This document shows positions 24,853-32,848 of a DNA stretch of 64,000 nucleotides, in pieces. Below the pieces are notes generated by a model, which was not told the DNA's origin, did no database searches, and saw only the letters and a program-made list of their open reading frames with translations. Source of the DNA: Fructobacillus cardui (GTDB lineage Bacteria; Bacillota; Bacilli; Lactobacillales; Lactobacillaceae); the NCBI RefSeq assembly GCF_023218935.1, contig NZ_JAJIAL010000005.1, one strand, 5' to 3'. The position numbers and the translations under genes are program-made. The number at the start of each line of letters is the position of its first letter. Positions within the stretch are counted from its first letter, which is position 1.

Positions 24853-24963
24853 TATTGGAGTTATATCCGGCTTTTAATGCTAGCCAAGTCTCTACCGCCC
24901 GGCAAAAAGGGCGACTATCACCAAGGGTTTTTTGAGCACGCTTGGGTACTGCGTGCTTTTTTT
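24853..24963 (+). promoter_or_regulatory. Purine riboswitch with terminator, upstream of pbuX
   Basis: The junction sequences of the purine class are present: TATATC before P2, AAGTCTCTACC as J2/3 and GACTATC as J3/1 with the C that pairs guanine or xanthine. P1 pairs TTGG (24855-24858) with CCAA (24921-24924), P2 is GGCT/AGCC and P3 is GCCC/GGGC. Loops differ from the usual GATATGG and CCGTAAA; L2 ends in GC and L3 has GC near its start, so the kissing pairs look exchanged. The terminator is AGCACGC/GCGTGCT plus seven T. CCAAG (24921-24925) can instead pair CTTGG (24941-24945), an antiterminator. Ligand should switch pbuX off. Confidence 0.8.
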
Positions 24964-25015
24964 GTTGTCTGTGGGATGAGACTACTCCGATATTTTTTGT
25001 TTTTTATCATAACTT

Positions 25016-25041
25016 TTGGCCAACCAAGGATGGTTGGTCAA
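25016..25041 (+). promoter_or_regulatory. Hairpin just upstream of the pbuX ribosome binding site
   Basis: TTGGCCAACC pairs with GGTTGGTCAA, a 10-bp stem ending five bases before the AGGAG. It does not cover the AGGAG itself. It may stabilise the message or affect translation. Confidence 0.45.
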
Positions 25042-25055
25042 GCACAGGAGATCTC

Positions 25056-26360
25056 ATGGAAACACCCAACCACCCCCTTCCAAAGTTTCAGGCCCTACTC
25101 TTAGGGTTGCAACACGTGCTGGCTATGTACGCCGGCTCCATCCTAGTACCACTGTTGATTGGGACGGCCCTGCACTTCAATAGTACGCAACTGGCTTACT
25201 TGATTTCAGTTGATATTTTCTGTACTGGTTTGGCAACGCTCTTCCAATTGAAGCAAACGCCAATCACTGGTATCGCTTTACCCGTTGTTTTGGGCTCATC
25301 AATCCAAGCAGTATCACCATTGATTAACATTGGCTCAAGCCTCGGCTGGGGTGCAATGTACGGCGCCACAATTGTGGCTGGTCTCTTCGTCATTTTGATT
25401 TCCGGGACCTTTGCTCGCCTCCGCGCCTTCTTCCCACCAGTCGTGACTGGTTCATTGATTACCGTCATTGGTTTAAGCTTAATTCCGATCGCCCTCCAAA
25501 ACTGGGGTGGTGGCAGCTTAACGGCCAAGTCGTTTGGTGAATGGCAAAACCTCGTGATTGGTTTTGTGACTATCGTTTTGACATTATTGTTGATGAAGTT
25601 CGCCAAGGGCTTTTTGAAGGCCATTGCCGTCTTAATGGGGATTATTTTGGGAACCCTCTTCGCAGCCGCCCTTGGCCGCGTGTCATTGACGCCAGTTGCT
25701 GATGCTGCCTGGTTCCACCTTCCCCAACCATTCTTCTTGGGAACACCAACTTTCTCATGGTCTGCCTCATTGACGATGATCATCATTGTCTTGACTGCCA
25801 TGGTCGAAGCCACTGGCGTTTACTTTGCCTTGGCTGATTTGACCGGTAAGAAATTAGAACAAAAGGACTTGGCCCGTGGTTACCGTGCCGAAGGTTTGGC
25901 CGTTGTTCTTTCTGGAATTTTCAATACCTTCCCCTACTCAACCTTCTCACAAAACGTGGCCGTTGTTCGCCTTTCAGGTGTGAAGACCAAGCAACCCATT
26001 TACTATGCCGCTTGCTTGCTTTTGGTCTTAGGGCTCTTGCCAAAGTTTGGTGCCTTAGCCACCATCATCCCTTCAGCCGTCTTGGGTGGCGCCATGATGG
26101 TCATGTTCTCAACAATTGCCATCCAAGGTTTGCAAATTCTTGGTACGGTCGACTTAAACAAGGAAGGCAACCTCTTGACTGCTGGCTTGTCAATCGGTGC
26201 TGGCTTGGGCATTAGCTCAGTCCCAACCCTCTTGGCTCACTTGCCAGAGCAATTACAAATGGTGATGACCAATGGCGTTGTCATGACGACCGTTGTTGCC
26301 GTGATCCTAAACTTGCTCTTGAACGGCTGGCCAAAGGCTGATCAAGACGTTAACGCTTAA
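25056..26360 (+). CDS. pbuX: Xanthine permease (NCS2 family)
   Basis: A 434-residue, about 12-14-helix symporter that imports xanthine or related purines. NCS2 signatures are present: LQHVLAMYAGSILVPLLIG (about 17-35), GSSIQAVSPL, and the FPYSTFSQNVAVVRLSGVKT region near residue 295 split by short gaps. ATG 25056 follows AGGAG by five bases and gives the usual family length; the upstream in-frame extension is riboswitch leader. Specificity for xanthine rather than guanine or uric acid is inferred from similarity, the purine riboswitch and xpt 1.2 kb away. Confidence 0.88.
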   Translation: METPNHPLPKFQALLLGLQHVLAMYAGSILVPLLIGTALHFNSTQLAYLISVDIFCTGLATLFQLKQTPITGIALPVVLGSSIQAVSPLINIGSSLGWGAMYGATIVAGLFVILISGTFARLRAFFPPVVTGSLITVIGLSLIPIALQNWGGGSLTAKSFGEWQNLVIGFVTIVLTLLLMKFAKGFLKAIAVLMGIILGTLFAAALGRVSLTPVADAAWFHLPQPFFLGTPTFSWSASLTMIIIVLTAMVEATGVYFALADLTGKKLEQKDLARGYRAEGLAVVLSGIFNTFPYSTFSQNVAVVRLSGVKTKQPIYYAACLLLVLGLLPKFGALATIIPSAVLGGAMMVMFSTIAIQGLQILGTVDLNKEGNLLTAGLSIGAGLGISSVPTLLAHLPEQLQMVMTNGVVMTTVVAVILNLLLNGWPKADQDVNA

Positions 26361-26371
26361 GTTCATCCAGC

Positions 26372-26450
26372 TAAAAAATCTGCTGTTCTCCCAGCTGAAA
26401 AATCAGTCTCGCTGATGATCGACCTGGGTAAAAGAACAACAGATTTTTTT
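26372..26450 (+). terminator. Terminator after pbuX
   Basis: A long stem AAAAAATCTGCTGTTCT / AGAACAACAGATTTTTTT with an inner CCCAG/CTGGG pair, ending in seven T residues. Confidence 0.85.
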
Positions 26451-26482
26451 ATTTTTCCACACGGATTTGGCAAGCGATCACC

Positions 26483-26572
26483 TACTTGTTTAACTGCCGG
26501 TCCATCTGCTCTTTAACCGGCCGTCCAATTGTTTCTTATGCTTAACCGTCGACCCACCTACTCTTTAATCCA
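26483..26572. repeat. Degenerate short repeats
   Basis: About four decayed units of 24-27 bases, each with a TTTAAC or CTTAACC core followed by a GGTCCA/CGTCCA/CGACCCA-like block. Non-coding. Origin unknown. Confidence 0.4.
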
Positions 26573-26573
26573 C

Positions 26574-26602
26574 CAAAAAAGGCCTGCGAGTAAGCAGGCC
26601 TA
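26574..26602 (-). terminator. Terminator of the CPBP gene
   Basis: On the minus strand AGGCCTGC TTACTC GCAGGCCT followed by TTTTT. Confidence 0.85.
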
Positions 26603-26620
26603 ATTTAATAGAAGATAAAA

Positions 26621-27373
26621 TCAGTGTTGGAGCAAGGTGATAATCGAGATGACTTGGATCCAACCATTGTGGAAAACGTGCATGATAATCGAGGATGATA
26701 ATTTGTCCGTTTTCTTGTAAACGTAAGCCAGCGAGAATCCGATAATCGCGTACGGTGGCAGATCCAAGAGCGATACCCAAGTGTAAGAGCTCAGGTGATA
26801 AAGGCCAAAGGACAAAGCCGACAGCACGACGACCAACCAAGGGAACTTCACCGATTTGAAATAACGGAAGAAGAGTCCGCGGAACAGGATTTCTTCCATC
26901 ACCGGTCCTAAGAAAACAATAATCAACGAAAACATGACCAATGCATAGTGGCCGCCAGCCTGCATGATGTTATCAATCGCCGACTGGTTTTCCGTTGTCC
27001 CGTGGGTCAACCTATAAAAGAACAAAATTTCAATTTCGTTCCAGATGACCATCCCCGACCAACCTAACAGGTAGGCCGCAATAATTGTTCCAAATTCTGA
27101 TTTGGTTGGCCAGGCAATTTTCTTCAAAGAAAAAGATAACTTAGCCTTATTATCTTTAATGGCCTGCAGGCCAAAGCGCACAAAGCAATACGCCAAACCA
27201 AGGCCAAGTACCAACAGCCCATAACGGTGCTGACCGGAAAAATAAACTGAACCCTGGATAAAGACCATCGCCGCATATTCAAGGGCGAAGAAGCCTAAAA
27301 AGGCAGCCAGATTTAATAGAAAGGTTTTGCTAAGCCTCATCCACTTGATGAGCTTGTCTTGCTGATTTGGCAT
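26621..27373 (-). CDS. CPBP-family intramembrane metalloprotease
   Basis: A 250-residue protein with about seven membrane helices and the three CPBP motifs: EEILFRGLFFRY (about 155-166), FGLYHLSSY, and FHNGWIQ near the C-terminus. CPBP proteases act in the membrane; in lactic acid bacteria many serve bacteriocin self-immunity or protein maturation. The second ATG of an ATG-TCG-ATG pair (27373) fits the GAGG spacing best. Unlike the disrupted CPBP gene at 20.3-21.1 kb, this one is intact. No bacteriocin gene was seen nearby. Confidence 0.85.
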   Translation of the reverse strand: MPNQQDKLIKWMRLSKTFLLNLAAFLGFFALEYAAMVFIQGSVYFSGQHRYGLLVLGLGLAYCFVRFGLQAIKDNKAKLSFSLKKIAWPTKSEFGTIIAAYLLGWSGMVIWNEIEILFFYRLTHGTTENQSAIDNIMQAGGHYALVMFSLIIVFLGPVMEEILFRGLFFRYFKSVKFPWLVVVLSALSFGLYHLSSYTWVSLLDLPPYAIIGFSLAYVYKKTDKLSSSIIMHVFHNGWIQVISIITLLQH

Positions 27374-27439
27374 CGACATAATCCTCGTTTCATTAGTTTT
27401 TAATGTACCATATCTCTTAATGAATGCCAACTTTTGCCC

Positions 27440-27468
27440 TTGTAGCAAGCTTTTACCCTTGGTAAAAT
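27440..27468 (+). promoter_or_regulatory. Promoter of xpt
   Basis: TTGTAG, 17 bases, TAAAAT, 47 bases before the start codon. No riboswitch lies between, in contrast to pbuX. Confidence 0.65.
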
Positions 27469-27514
27469 ATTAATTAGATTGCCGCTTGTAAGCGGTCTTA
27501 ATAAAGGAGTCCTC

Positions 27515-28096
27515 ATGAAGGAATTAGAAGCACGAATTAAAGAAGACGGCCGCATCTTAGGCGCTGATATTTTGAAGGTTGATTCCTTTTTAAACCATCA
27601 AATTGATCCGAAGTTGATGCAGGCCATGGGTGCCGAATTTGCCCGTCTCTTCAAAGACCAGGGCATCACCAAGGTGATTACGGTTGAAGCCTCTGGTATC
27701 GCCCCAGCCGTGATGGCTGGCTTGAGTCTTGATGTCCCCGTCGTCTTTGCCCGCAAGTCCAAGTCCCGCATTCTCTCAGACGATGCCTATACCGCGGACG
27801 TCTACTCATACACAAAGCAAAGCAGCAACCAGATCAGAATCGATAAGCGCTTCTTATCGGCCGATGACTACGTCTTACTAATCGACGACTTCCTCGCCAA
27901 CGGCCAGGCCTTGCTCGGTATGAAGGCCTTAGCCGATGGTGCGGGTGCTACAATCGTTGGCGCCGGCATTGTGATTGAAAAGTCATTCCAACCTGGTCGC
28001 CAAGCTGCCATCGAAGCCGGCTTAACGAACATCCACTCTTTGGCTAAGATTGCCGCCTTTGAAAACGGCCAAGTCGTTTTTGAAGAGGCGGACTAA
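27515..28096 (+). CDS. xpt: Xanthine phosphoribosyltransferase
   Basis: A 193-residue enzyme that joins xanthine to PRPP, giving XMP for GMP synthesis. The PRPP loop is VLLIDDFLANGQA (about 122-134), and the N-terminal ILKVDSFLNHQIDP and EASGIAPAV are typical of Xpt. AAGGAG lies upstream of ATG 27515. It completes the salvage route begun by the PbuX permease, although it has its own promoter rather than sharing the riboswitch. Confidence 0.94.
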   Translation: MKELEARIKEDGRILGADILKVDSFLNHQIDPKLMQAMGAEFARLFKDQGITKVITVEASGIAPAVMAGLSLDVPVVFARKSKSRILSDDAYTADVYSYTKQSSNQIRIDKRFLSADDYVLLIDDFLANGQALLGMKALADGAGATIVGAGIVIEKSFQPGRQAAIEAGLTNIHSLAKIAAFENGQVVFEEAD

Positions 28097-28128
28097 GAAG
28101 TGCCACCTCATTTCAACACAATTCAAAA

Positions 28129-28163
28129 AGACCCCTGATTTCGAATAGAAATTAGGGGCCTTA
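28129..28163. terminator. Terminator after xpt
   Basis: CCCCTGATTTC pairs with GAAATTAGGGG; a T-rich stretch follows on the plus strand and an A-run precedes it, so it may also stop the toxin-remnant transcript from the right. Confidence 0.75.
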
Positions 28164-28170
28164 CTTTTAT

Positions 28171-28362
28171 TTATTTTGTCAGAACTTCATGCGGCCCGGT
28201 CGTGACTAACAGTAAAATCAACTCGTCATTATCGAGCCGATAAACCACAATCCAGCCATCATACCGTTTTCCATAACTGCCATATCTTGCTGGATGAAAT
28301 TCCCGATAACCTTGCCACTTTCCTTTTAAGGTATGGTCTTTAATGCGCTTTAGCTCGTTCAC
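28171..28362 (-). pseudogene. YafQ-type toxin, 5'-truncated
   Basis: Sixty-three residues match the C-terminal two-thirds of YafQ/RelE-type mRNA interferases: H-x-LKGKWQGYREFH, then YDGWIVVYRLDNDELILLL and TTGPHEVL. Intact members have about 90 residues, with an N-terminal helix and strand that are missing. The reading frame opens inside the truncated antitoxin, starting at a GTG without a ribosome binding site. An internal deletion that fused dinJ to yafQ out of frame explains both fragments. Confidence 0.75.
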
Positions 28363-28420
28363 TAATTTCCGGGGTCACACGAGTCGAAACTGTTTTATTT
28401 TTGATAGTTGCCAGGCTCAT
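28340..28420 (-). pseudogene. DinJ/RelB-type antitoxin, 3'-truncated
   Basis: A 26-residue fragment, MSLATIKNKTVSTRV then TPEISERAKAH, is the N-terminal DNA-binding strand and helix of DinJ/RelB antitoxins. AGGAGG stands six bases before the ATG. It runs out of frame into toxin coding sequence and stops. The rest of the antitoxin is gone. Confidence 0.7.
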
Positions 28421-28526
28421 CGACGCTCCTCCTTTGTTTACGAACGTATTACACATTTCATTATAACTACGATTATTCAGCCTAGCAAAGACTACTGCAA
28501 GAGGATCAATTATCTATAGCACAAAT

Positions 28527-28557
28527 AAAACCATTGACCGGTTGACGGCCAATGGCT
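28527..28557 (-). terminator. Terminator of DUF805 gene 1
   Basis: On the minus strand CCATTGGCCG TCAA CCGGTCAATGG followed by TTTTATTTG, just beyond the DUF805 stop. Confidence 0.75.
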
Positions 28558-28559
28558 TT

Positions 28560-29048
28560 TTAGATTTTATTAAAAGTACCCGTCGGCAAAATTTTAATCA
28601 AAAAATCCGCCAATACCAACACCAGTAAGACTGGAATTAGCCACAAAGGCATGCTGATATTACTCTCATAGACCTTCGTTTGGTAGTAATAAACGGCTAA
28701 GGATAGGCAGATTGCTACCGGTTCAATAATGAAAGCCCAGGACGTCAAGCCCGTATCGCGATAACGCCGATAAGAAATTGACAAAAACGGAATGACGTTA
28801 ACCAACCAAAAAACCGTTAATAGAAAGGTAACTAGAACTAAGGTCACTAATACGACCCAATAAGCCTTCGAGTTGTCAGCAACCGACACAACCGTTTGCA
28901 CCAAGTTACCCAATAGGTACAAGACCAACCAATAACCTAACAAACTAATCGCTGAGTTAATGAATATGACCGACCAATACTCCGAGCGAGAAGTCTGACC
29001 CCTAAAATGAAAATAGTTTTCCCAATATTTTTTATATGATTGTATCAT
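28560..29048 (-). CDS. DUF805 membrane protein 1
   Basis: A 162-residue protein with the DUF805 pattern: an amphipathic N-terminus (YKKYWENYFHFRGQTSRSEYW) followed by four membrane helices and the central RRYRDTGLTSW motif. Function unknown. ATG 29048 begins the family-typical sequence after AGGGGGTGAGA. It is the most divergent of four neighbouring paralogues (28.5-30.9 kb), each with its own terminator. Confidence 0.82.
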   Translation of the reverse strand: MIQSYKKYWENYFHFRGQTSRSEYWSVIFINSAISLLGYWLVLYLLGNLVQTVVSVADNSKAYWVVLVTLVLVTFLLTVFWLVNVIPFLSISYRRYRDTGLTSWAFIIEPVAICLSLAVYYYQTKVYESNISMPLWLIPVLLVLVLADFLIKILPTGTFNKI

Positions 29049-29136
29049 CCTTCTCACCCCCTCTCCGGATAAATCAGCCTCCGACATTATAACATCAAGA
29101 AGCATTCTAAAAAAGCATTTTGGCCTCTTTAACACT

Positions 29137-29162
29137 AAAAAGCAGCCCGGCCGGGCTGCTTT
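29137..29162. terminator. Terminator of DUF805 gene 2
   Basis: AAAGCAGCCCGGCCGGGCTG then CTTT: a perfect palindrome followed by T residues on the minus strand. Confidence 0.85.
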
Positions 29163-29171
29163 GCACACAAA

Positions 29172-29672
29172 TCAAGAACGGTGCCGACCGAAAGCATCGG
29201 TTGGTGTTAAGTTAATCACCAATAGGACAATTTCAACCATGACCCAAAGGATCATGAGCCAAAGAGAATTTGATGTACCGTTGCCATTAGCAGCGTGATA
29301 GGCATCGCTTAGTAAAGCTACTAGCGAAGCCCATGGCAAGAGATAAGCTAAAACGACCAGAATAAACCACCAGCCACTCAAGCCAGTGTCAATAATCCGT
29401 CGACTTTGCAAAGACAAATTGGGAATAATTGTTAGCAATTGATACAAAACAATAAAAACGACCGTAAAACCAGCCAAGCCAGTCGCTGCTTGCTCCTGAT
29501 TGCCATTATTAAAGGCAGATCCCAGTGCAGCCAAGACTGAACCGTTACTAATCATTGTTACCAAAATACCAATTAAAATGTTAGCCAAGACAACCCACCA
29601 AAAATCAGACCGGGTTGACCGACCAGAAAAACGGAAATACTTCTTCCAATAATCCTTGTAAGCAGATAACAT
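29172..29672 (-). CDS. DUF805 membrane protein 2
   Basis: A 166-residue paralogue with AYKDYWKKYFRFSGRSTRSDFW at the start (given here without its first residues), four membrane helices and QSRRIIDTGLSGWWF in the middle. GGGAGA precedes ATG 29672 by six bases. Intact. Function unknown; tandem amplification suggests selection for dosage or diversification. Confidence 0.82.
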   Translation of the reverse strand: MLSAYKDYWKKYFRFSGRSTRSDFWWVVLANILIGILVTMISNGSVLAALGSAFNNGNQEQAATGLAGFTVVFIVLYQLLTIIPNLSLQSRRIIDTGLSGWWFILVVLAYLLPWASLVALLSDAYHAANGNGTSNSLWLMILWVMVEIVLLVINLTPTDAFGRHRS

Positions 29673-29810
29673 TTATATCTCCCATTTTACTTTTCTCTCA
29701 ATCGTTCTTATCTTACCACGCTTCTTAAATCAGAACTACTAAAAAATAACTGATTTTTAAAGCTTTAGTATCATAAGTCAACTTGCCTCAAAAAAATTAT
29801 TGTCATATAA

Positions 29811-29840
29811 AAAAGCCCGACCAACGGCCAGGCTTCAAAA
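29811..29840 (-). terminator. Terminator of DUF805 gene 3
   Basis: On the minus strand AAGCCTGGCCG TTGG TCGGGCTT followed by TTTT. Confidence 0.75.
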
Positions 29841-29843
29841 AAA

Positions 29844-30302
29844 TTAACGTTTATGTGAAAAGCGATCAGTTCCGGCTAAGTTAATGACCAGAAGGACTAG
29901 TTCCACAACAGCCAAAGCTAAAAGCAAGAGGCCATTTTGAAAAATGGCATAAAAAATGACTACTACCCAAGCCACAACAGGGAGGGCAAACCAACGGGCG
30001 CTCAGTCCGGTATCCAAGATACGGCGGTACTGCAATGACAGGTTGGAAATAATGGTTGCTAAACCGTAAAATAGCGAAATAATCAAAGCCAACGCTGCTA
30101 TCCCAACAACACCTAAACCAATGCCGGAAACATCATTGTGTAGCAGTTGTTACGCCAATCCCCAAATGGATCCGCCTGTTAGCAAAAGGACCACAACCGT
30201 CAAGAGGATATTGTCAAAGACCACTAACCAAAAATCAGCTAGACAAGCTCGACCAGAAAAGTCCAAATACTTCCGCCAATAATTTTTATATGCTTGTACC
30301 AT
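29844..30302 (-). pseudogene. DUF805 protein 3, interrupted by a nonsense codon
   Basis: Starting at ATG 30302 the frame reads MVQAYKNYWRKYLDFSGR and continues as a DUF805 protein through ...SIWGLA, then TAA at 30150-30152, then resumes in the same frame with QLLHNDVSGIG and the full second half (LQYRRILDTGLSARWF). One base change (probably CAA to TAA) explains it. The upstream ribosome binding site is weak compared with genes 2 and 4. Confidence 0.8.
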
Positions 30303-30379
30303 AATCATTTGCTATCCGACCTTTCGAACTCTCTATTGCTCATTGTAGCACCAGCGTCGACGAATGTTTAGCACAAACC

Positions 30380-30412
30380 AAAAAAGGACCCACTTTCGTG
30401 GATCCTTTCCTG
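30380..30412 (-). terminator. Terminator of DUF805 gene 4
   Basis: On the minus strand AAAGGATCCACGAAAGTGGG then TCCTTTTTT; the stem is AGGATCCAC/GTGGGTCCT. Confidence 0.8.
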
Positions 30413-30435
30413 CAACTAACTTTTGTACGCTGAAC

Positions 30436-30892
30436 TTATTTTTCTTTCTTGAAGGCATCTGTCTTAGACACGCTGATGACAAAAACAGCTAAGTTTAGGA
30501 AAAAAACAGCAGCTGTGATTGCGTTGTTTTGTGCCGCAGCACTAACTGACAAGAACTTGCCAATCACAACTAAGAGGAACCACCATGGGCTAAGACCTGT
30601 ATCCACGATTCGTCGGTACTGCAGTGATAATCTGGGAATGAAGGTTGCCAATGCATAAAAGAGGGCCAGTAAAAGCAAAACGATTAATAGGCCTAATTGG
30701 CGTATCGGCTTGCGTGAAACGCCCATGGTCGACATACTTCATAATTGGCCCAACAGCAACACCAGCAAAGACCGCTATCCAAAGTAACCAAATAATGGTA
30801 TTGGCCAAAGTAAACCACCAATAGTCAGCTCGCGTTGTTCGACCGTTAAAGTTAACGTAATTCTGCCAGAACTTTTTGTACGCTTTAAACAT
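30436..30892 (-). pseudogene. DUF805 protein 4, frameshifted
   Basis: The first half, from ATG 30892 after AAGGAG, reads FKAYKKFWQNYVNFNGRTT and continues to ...GPIMKYVDHG. The second half, in another frame, reads RQLGLLIVLLLLALF and LQYRRIVDTGLSPWWF. The frame changes between about 30690 and 30725. Both halves keep family sequence, so the lesion is recent or a sequencing error. Confidence 0.75.
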
Positions 30893-30938
30893 TTTTTCTC
30901 CTTATCGCGTTACTGAAGTTAAAACCGCTCTGACTATT

Positions 30939-31289
30939 TTAGCATAAGACTTGGTACGATGACCAACGGGCTTGGTGGAGTCTGAAAAGAGAAAAGTTCA
31001 GATAGCAGTAAACCGTGACATACATGATACCTTTTCCGAAAATGATGAATGGGCTGAGGAACTGTTTTCGTTTAAGGCACTGTCGGCAACACCGCAAATG
31101 CCGATGGTTCGTTCTCGGGGATGCGATTGTTTTGACATAGTAAACCTGACTCAAACGGGTCCGTTGAGTTTCATTAACACAATAATAATTAAACTGATTT
31201 ATTACGCCTATTTGAACCATTCGGGTGCCTGTGTTTTGGCGCTGTTGCATTTTGATGGATTGTGATGTTGCCGCATTGCCATTGTTCAT
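30939..31289 (-). CDS. Hypothetical basic protein with strong ribosome binding site
   Basis: A 116-residue reading frame starting MNNGNAATSQSIKMQQR, preceded by AAAAGGAGG ten bases before ATG. It has several Cys and Arg-rich stretches (RHLRCCRQCLKRKQ). I recognise no family, and the composition of the C-terminal half is not typical of a real protein, so only the start may be functional. It overlaps the next frame. Confidence 0.3.
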   Translation of the reverse strand: MNNGNAATSQSIKMQQRQNTGTRMVQIGVINQFNYYCVNETQRTRLSQVYYVKTIASPRTNHRHLRCCRQCLKRKQFLSPFIIFGKGIMYVTVYCYLNFSLFRLHQARWSSYQVLC

Positions 31290-31431
31290 AGCAGTTAACC
31301 TCCTTTTGTACTAAGTTAGTGACATGGAGCTGCACTCGAAAGTTATCCGTGTGCCGCCCAAAAAAAGAATCGGTTAAGTGCTTGAAAACATACTTGATGC
31401 AAATGACCACCAATCGAATCAAGCTACTCAT
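31189..31431 (-). CDS. Hypothetical 80-residue protein with strong ribosome binding site
   Basis: Starts MSSLIRLVVICIKYVFKHL after AAAGGAGG with good spacing. A hydrophobic, slightly amphipathic N-terminus is followed by a polar tail that runs through the start of the neighbouring frame. No family recognised. The two overlapping starts, each with a perfect Shine-Dalgarno, suggest remnants of two small genes. Confidence 0.3.
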   Translation of the reverse strand: MSSLIRLVVICIKYVFKHLTDSFFGRHTDNFRVQLHVTNLVQKEVNCYEQWQCGNITIHQNATAPKHRHPNGSNRRNKSV

Positions 31432-31690
31432 GTTCTACCTCCTTTCGTTTTGATACTTCATTTATAAGGTAAAAGCCAAAAATTCGCTAGCATTTTCCCA
31501 CACATTGTTGTCTAACTTCCCTAACTCTCAACTTACCGAACAAACCGGCAATATTAGTCCGCATAAAAAGTATAAAAACTATTTTCTGCCAGGCTGATTT
31601 CACCAAAAATCAGTAAAAAAGAACAAAATGCAAGTAGTTTGTCCTTTTTCGGTGTTTTCAGTTGTCAAGCATTTTTTTCAGATTGATGAA
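31432..31690. other. AT-rich intergenic stretch
   Basis: No gene or RNA recognised. It contains paired CTGATTT / AAATCAG blocks (31583-31616) that could form a weak hairpin. Confidence 0.4.
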
Positions 31691-31726
31691 GAAAAAGTCC
31701 TCCTTGCTGTGTAGCAAGGAGGACTG
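31690..31726 (-). terminator. Terminator of the mrr gene
   Basis: AGTCCTCCTTGCT / AGCAAGGAGGACT is a perfect 13-bp stem followed on the minus strand by TTTTTCTT. Confidence 0.85.
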
Positions 31727-31784
31727 GGAAAACTGATAGATTGTCGAAGACCTATTCACGGGTGCCTTTCATCAGAAACATTAC

Positions 31785-32743
31785 TTATTCAAAATAAAAA
31801 TCACCAAGTTCATAGGTCTCAACTCGTTTGACAAAGAGTTGGTGTTTCCCAACCAAATCAACGACATCGTCTAAATCCAGCAAAGTAATTGGCGTTGACT
31901 TTGAAGGGTCCTTCGCTTCTTTTACCGCTGCTGGCGTAAAGTAATCCGTCGTAATCAAAATTCCGTAATCTGTTCCATTTTGAATTGATCCACGAAAATC
32001 ACGAATATATTTATCACCGACTTGGTTATTGTAGCGTTTCGATTGAATTGCCACTCGAGTAGTCCGCAACTCATCACTGACAAAATAAGCATAACCATCT
32101 AATCCATGGTCTTGAGAAAGTTTCACTCCAATTTCATCATCAATTTGAGCACCCATTTCCTGGATTAATCGTCGGCTAAACTTTTCGAACTTATTTGGGT
32201 CCATTTTACGCAATTGAACCTTAAGCTCTTCTTTCCAGCTTTCTGTACTGTCACTAATATCATCAGAGCCAGAGCCATCATCTTCAGGTTCAGGATCTAC
32301 AACTCGATTCTTCGGATTTTCAACTAATTTTTGAGTTTCTTTTTTTTTTTATTCTTCTCTGACAACTCTTTCATCAAGGCATCTGTTGCTGCTCGAATTT
32401 TTCCCCCACTAGTTTGGCTTAAATCGAATTCCATTCCCTTTTCAGTTAAAATCAGAAATTTCCCTCTAGGATTTTCAATGCAGTCAAATAGCTGCAAACG
32501 CTTCACTGCAAAATTGAAAATGAAATTAAATGGTCGATAAGTGGTGCCAGTTTTTTTAGAAACTTTTTCTTCCTGAATCATTTCATCAGAAATTCGGTCA
32601 TCCGTTTGCGGCAACATATTTTTTGCCGCCTTCTTTTCCATCTTGCCACCTGCATTTTGCAGCATTTGAAGCAATGCCATCATGACAATTCCTTCTTTTG
32701 CTGCACTTTTAACGTGCTTTTTTGCTTTTAAATCGTCTTTCAT
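31785..32743 (-). pseudogene. mrr: Mrr-type restriction endonuclease, frameshifted at an A11 run
   Basis: The N-terminal part (from ATG 32743) is the Mrr winged-helix domain, ending ELSEKNKKKKKLKN. The C-terminal part (31785-32213) is the Mrr catalytic domain with Asp in QDHGLDGYAYF, the QSKRY motif, and GILITTDYFTPAAV. Between them the second frame stays open as an acidic linker (ETQKLVENPKNR, DPEPEDDGSGSDD). The frames meet at an 11-base A run on the coding strand (32340-32350); 12 bases would restore a protein of about 320 residues, the normal size. Mrr cuts modified foreign DNA. It may be phase-variable, decayed or mis-sequenced. Confidence 0.8.
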
Positions 32744-32848
32744 CCTTTTTTACCTTTAAATCGTAGTTAAATACAAAATACCTTTTTCACATATAACCAT
32801 CATAACATTTCTTGAATAACTAAGATAATTTAGAATTATTTACAACAC

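Noticed and set aside
24657..24935. A 92-codon plus-strand reading frame before pbuX
   Set aside because: It overlaps the promoter and the purine riboswitch and lacks a start signal.
30972..31265. A 97-codon plus-strand frame
   Set aside because: No ribosome binding site and no family resemblance; it mirrors the minus-strand frames that do have start signals.
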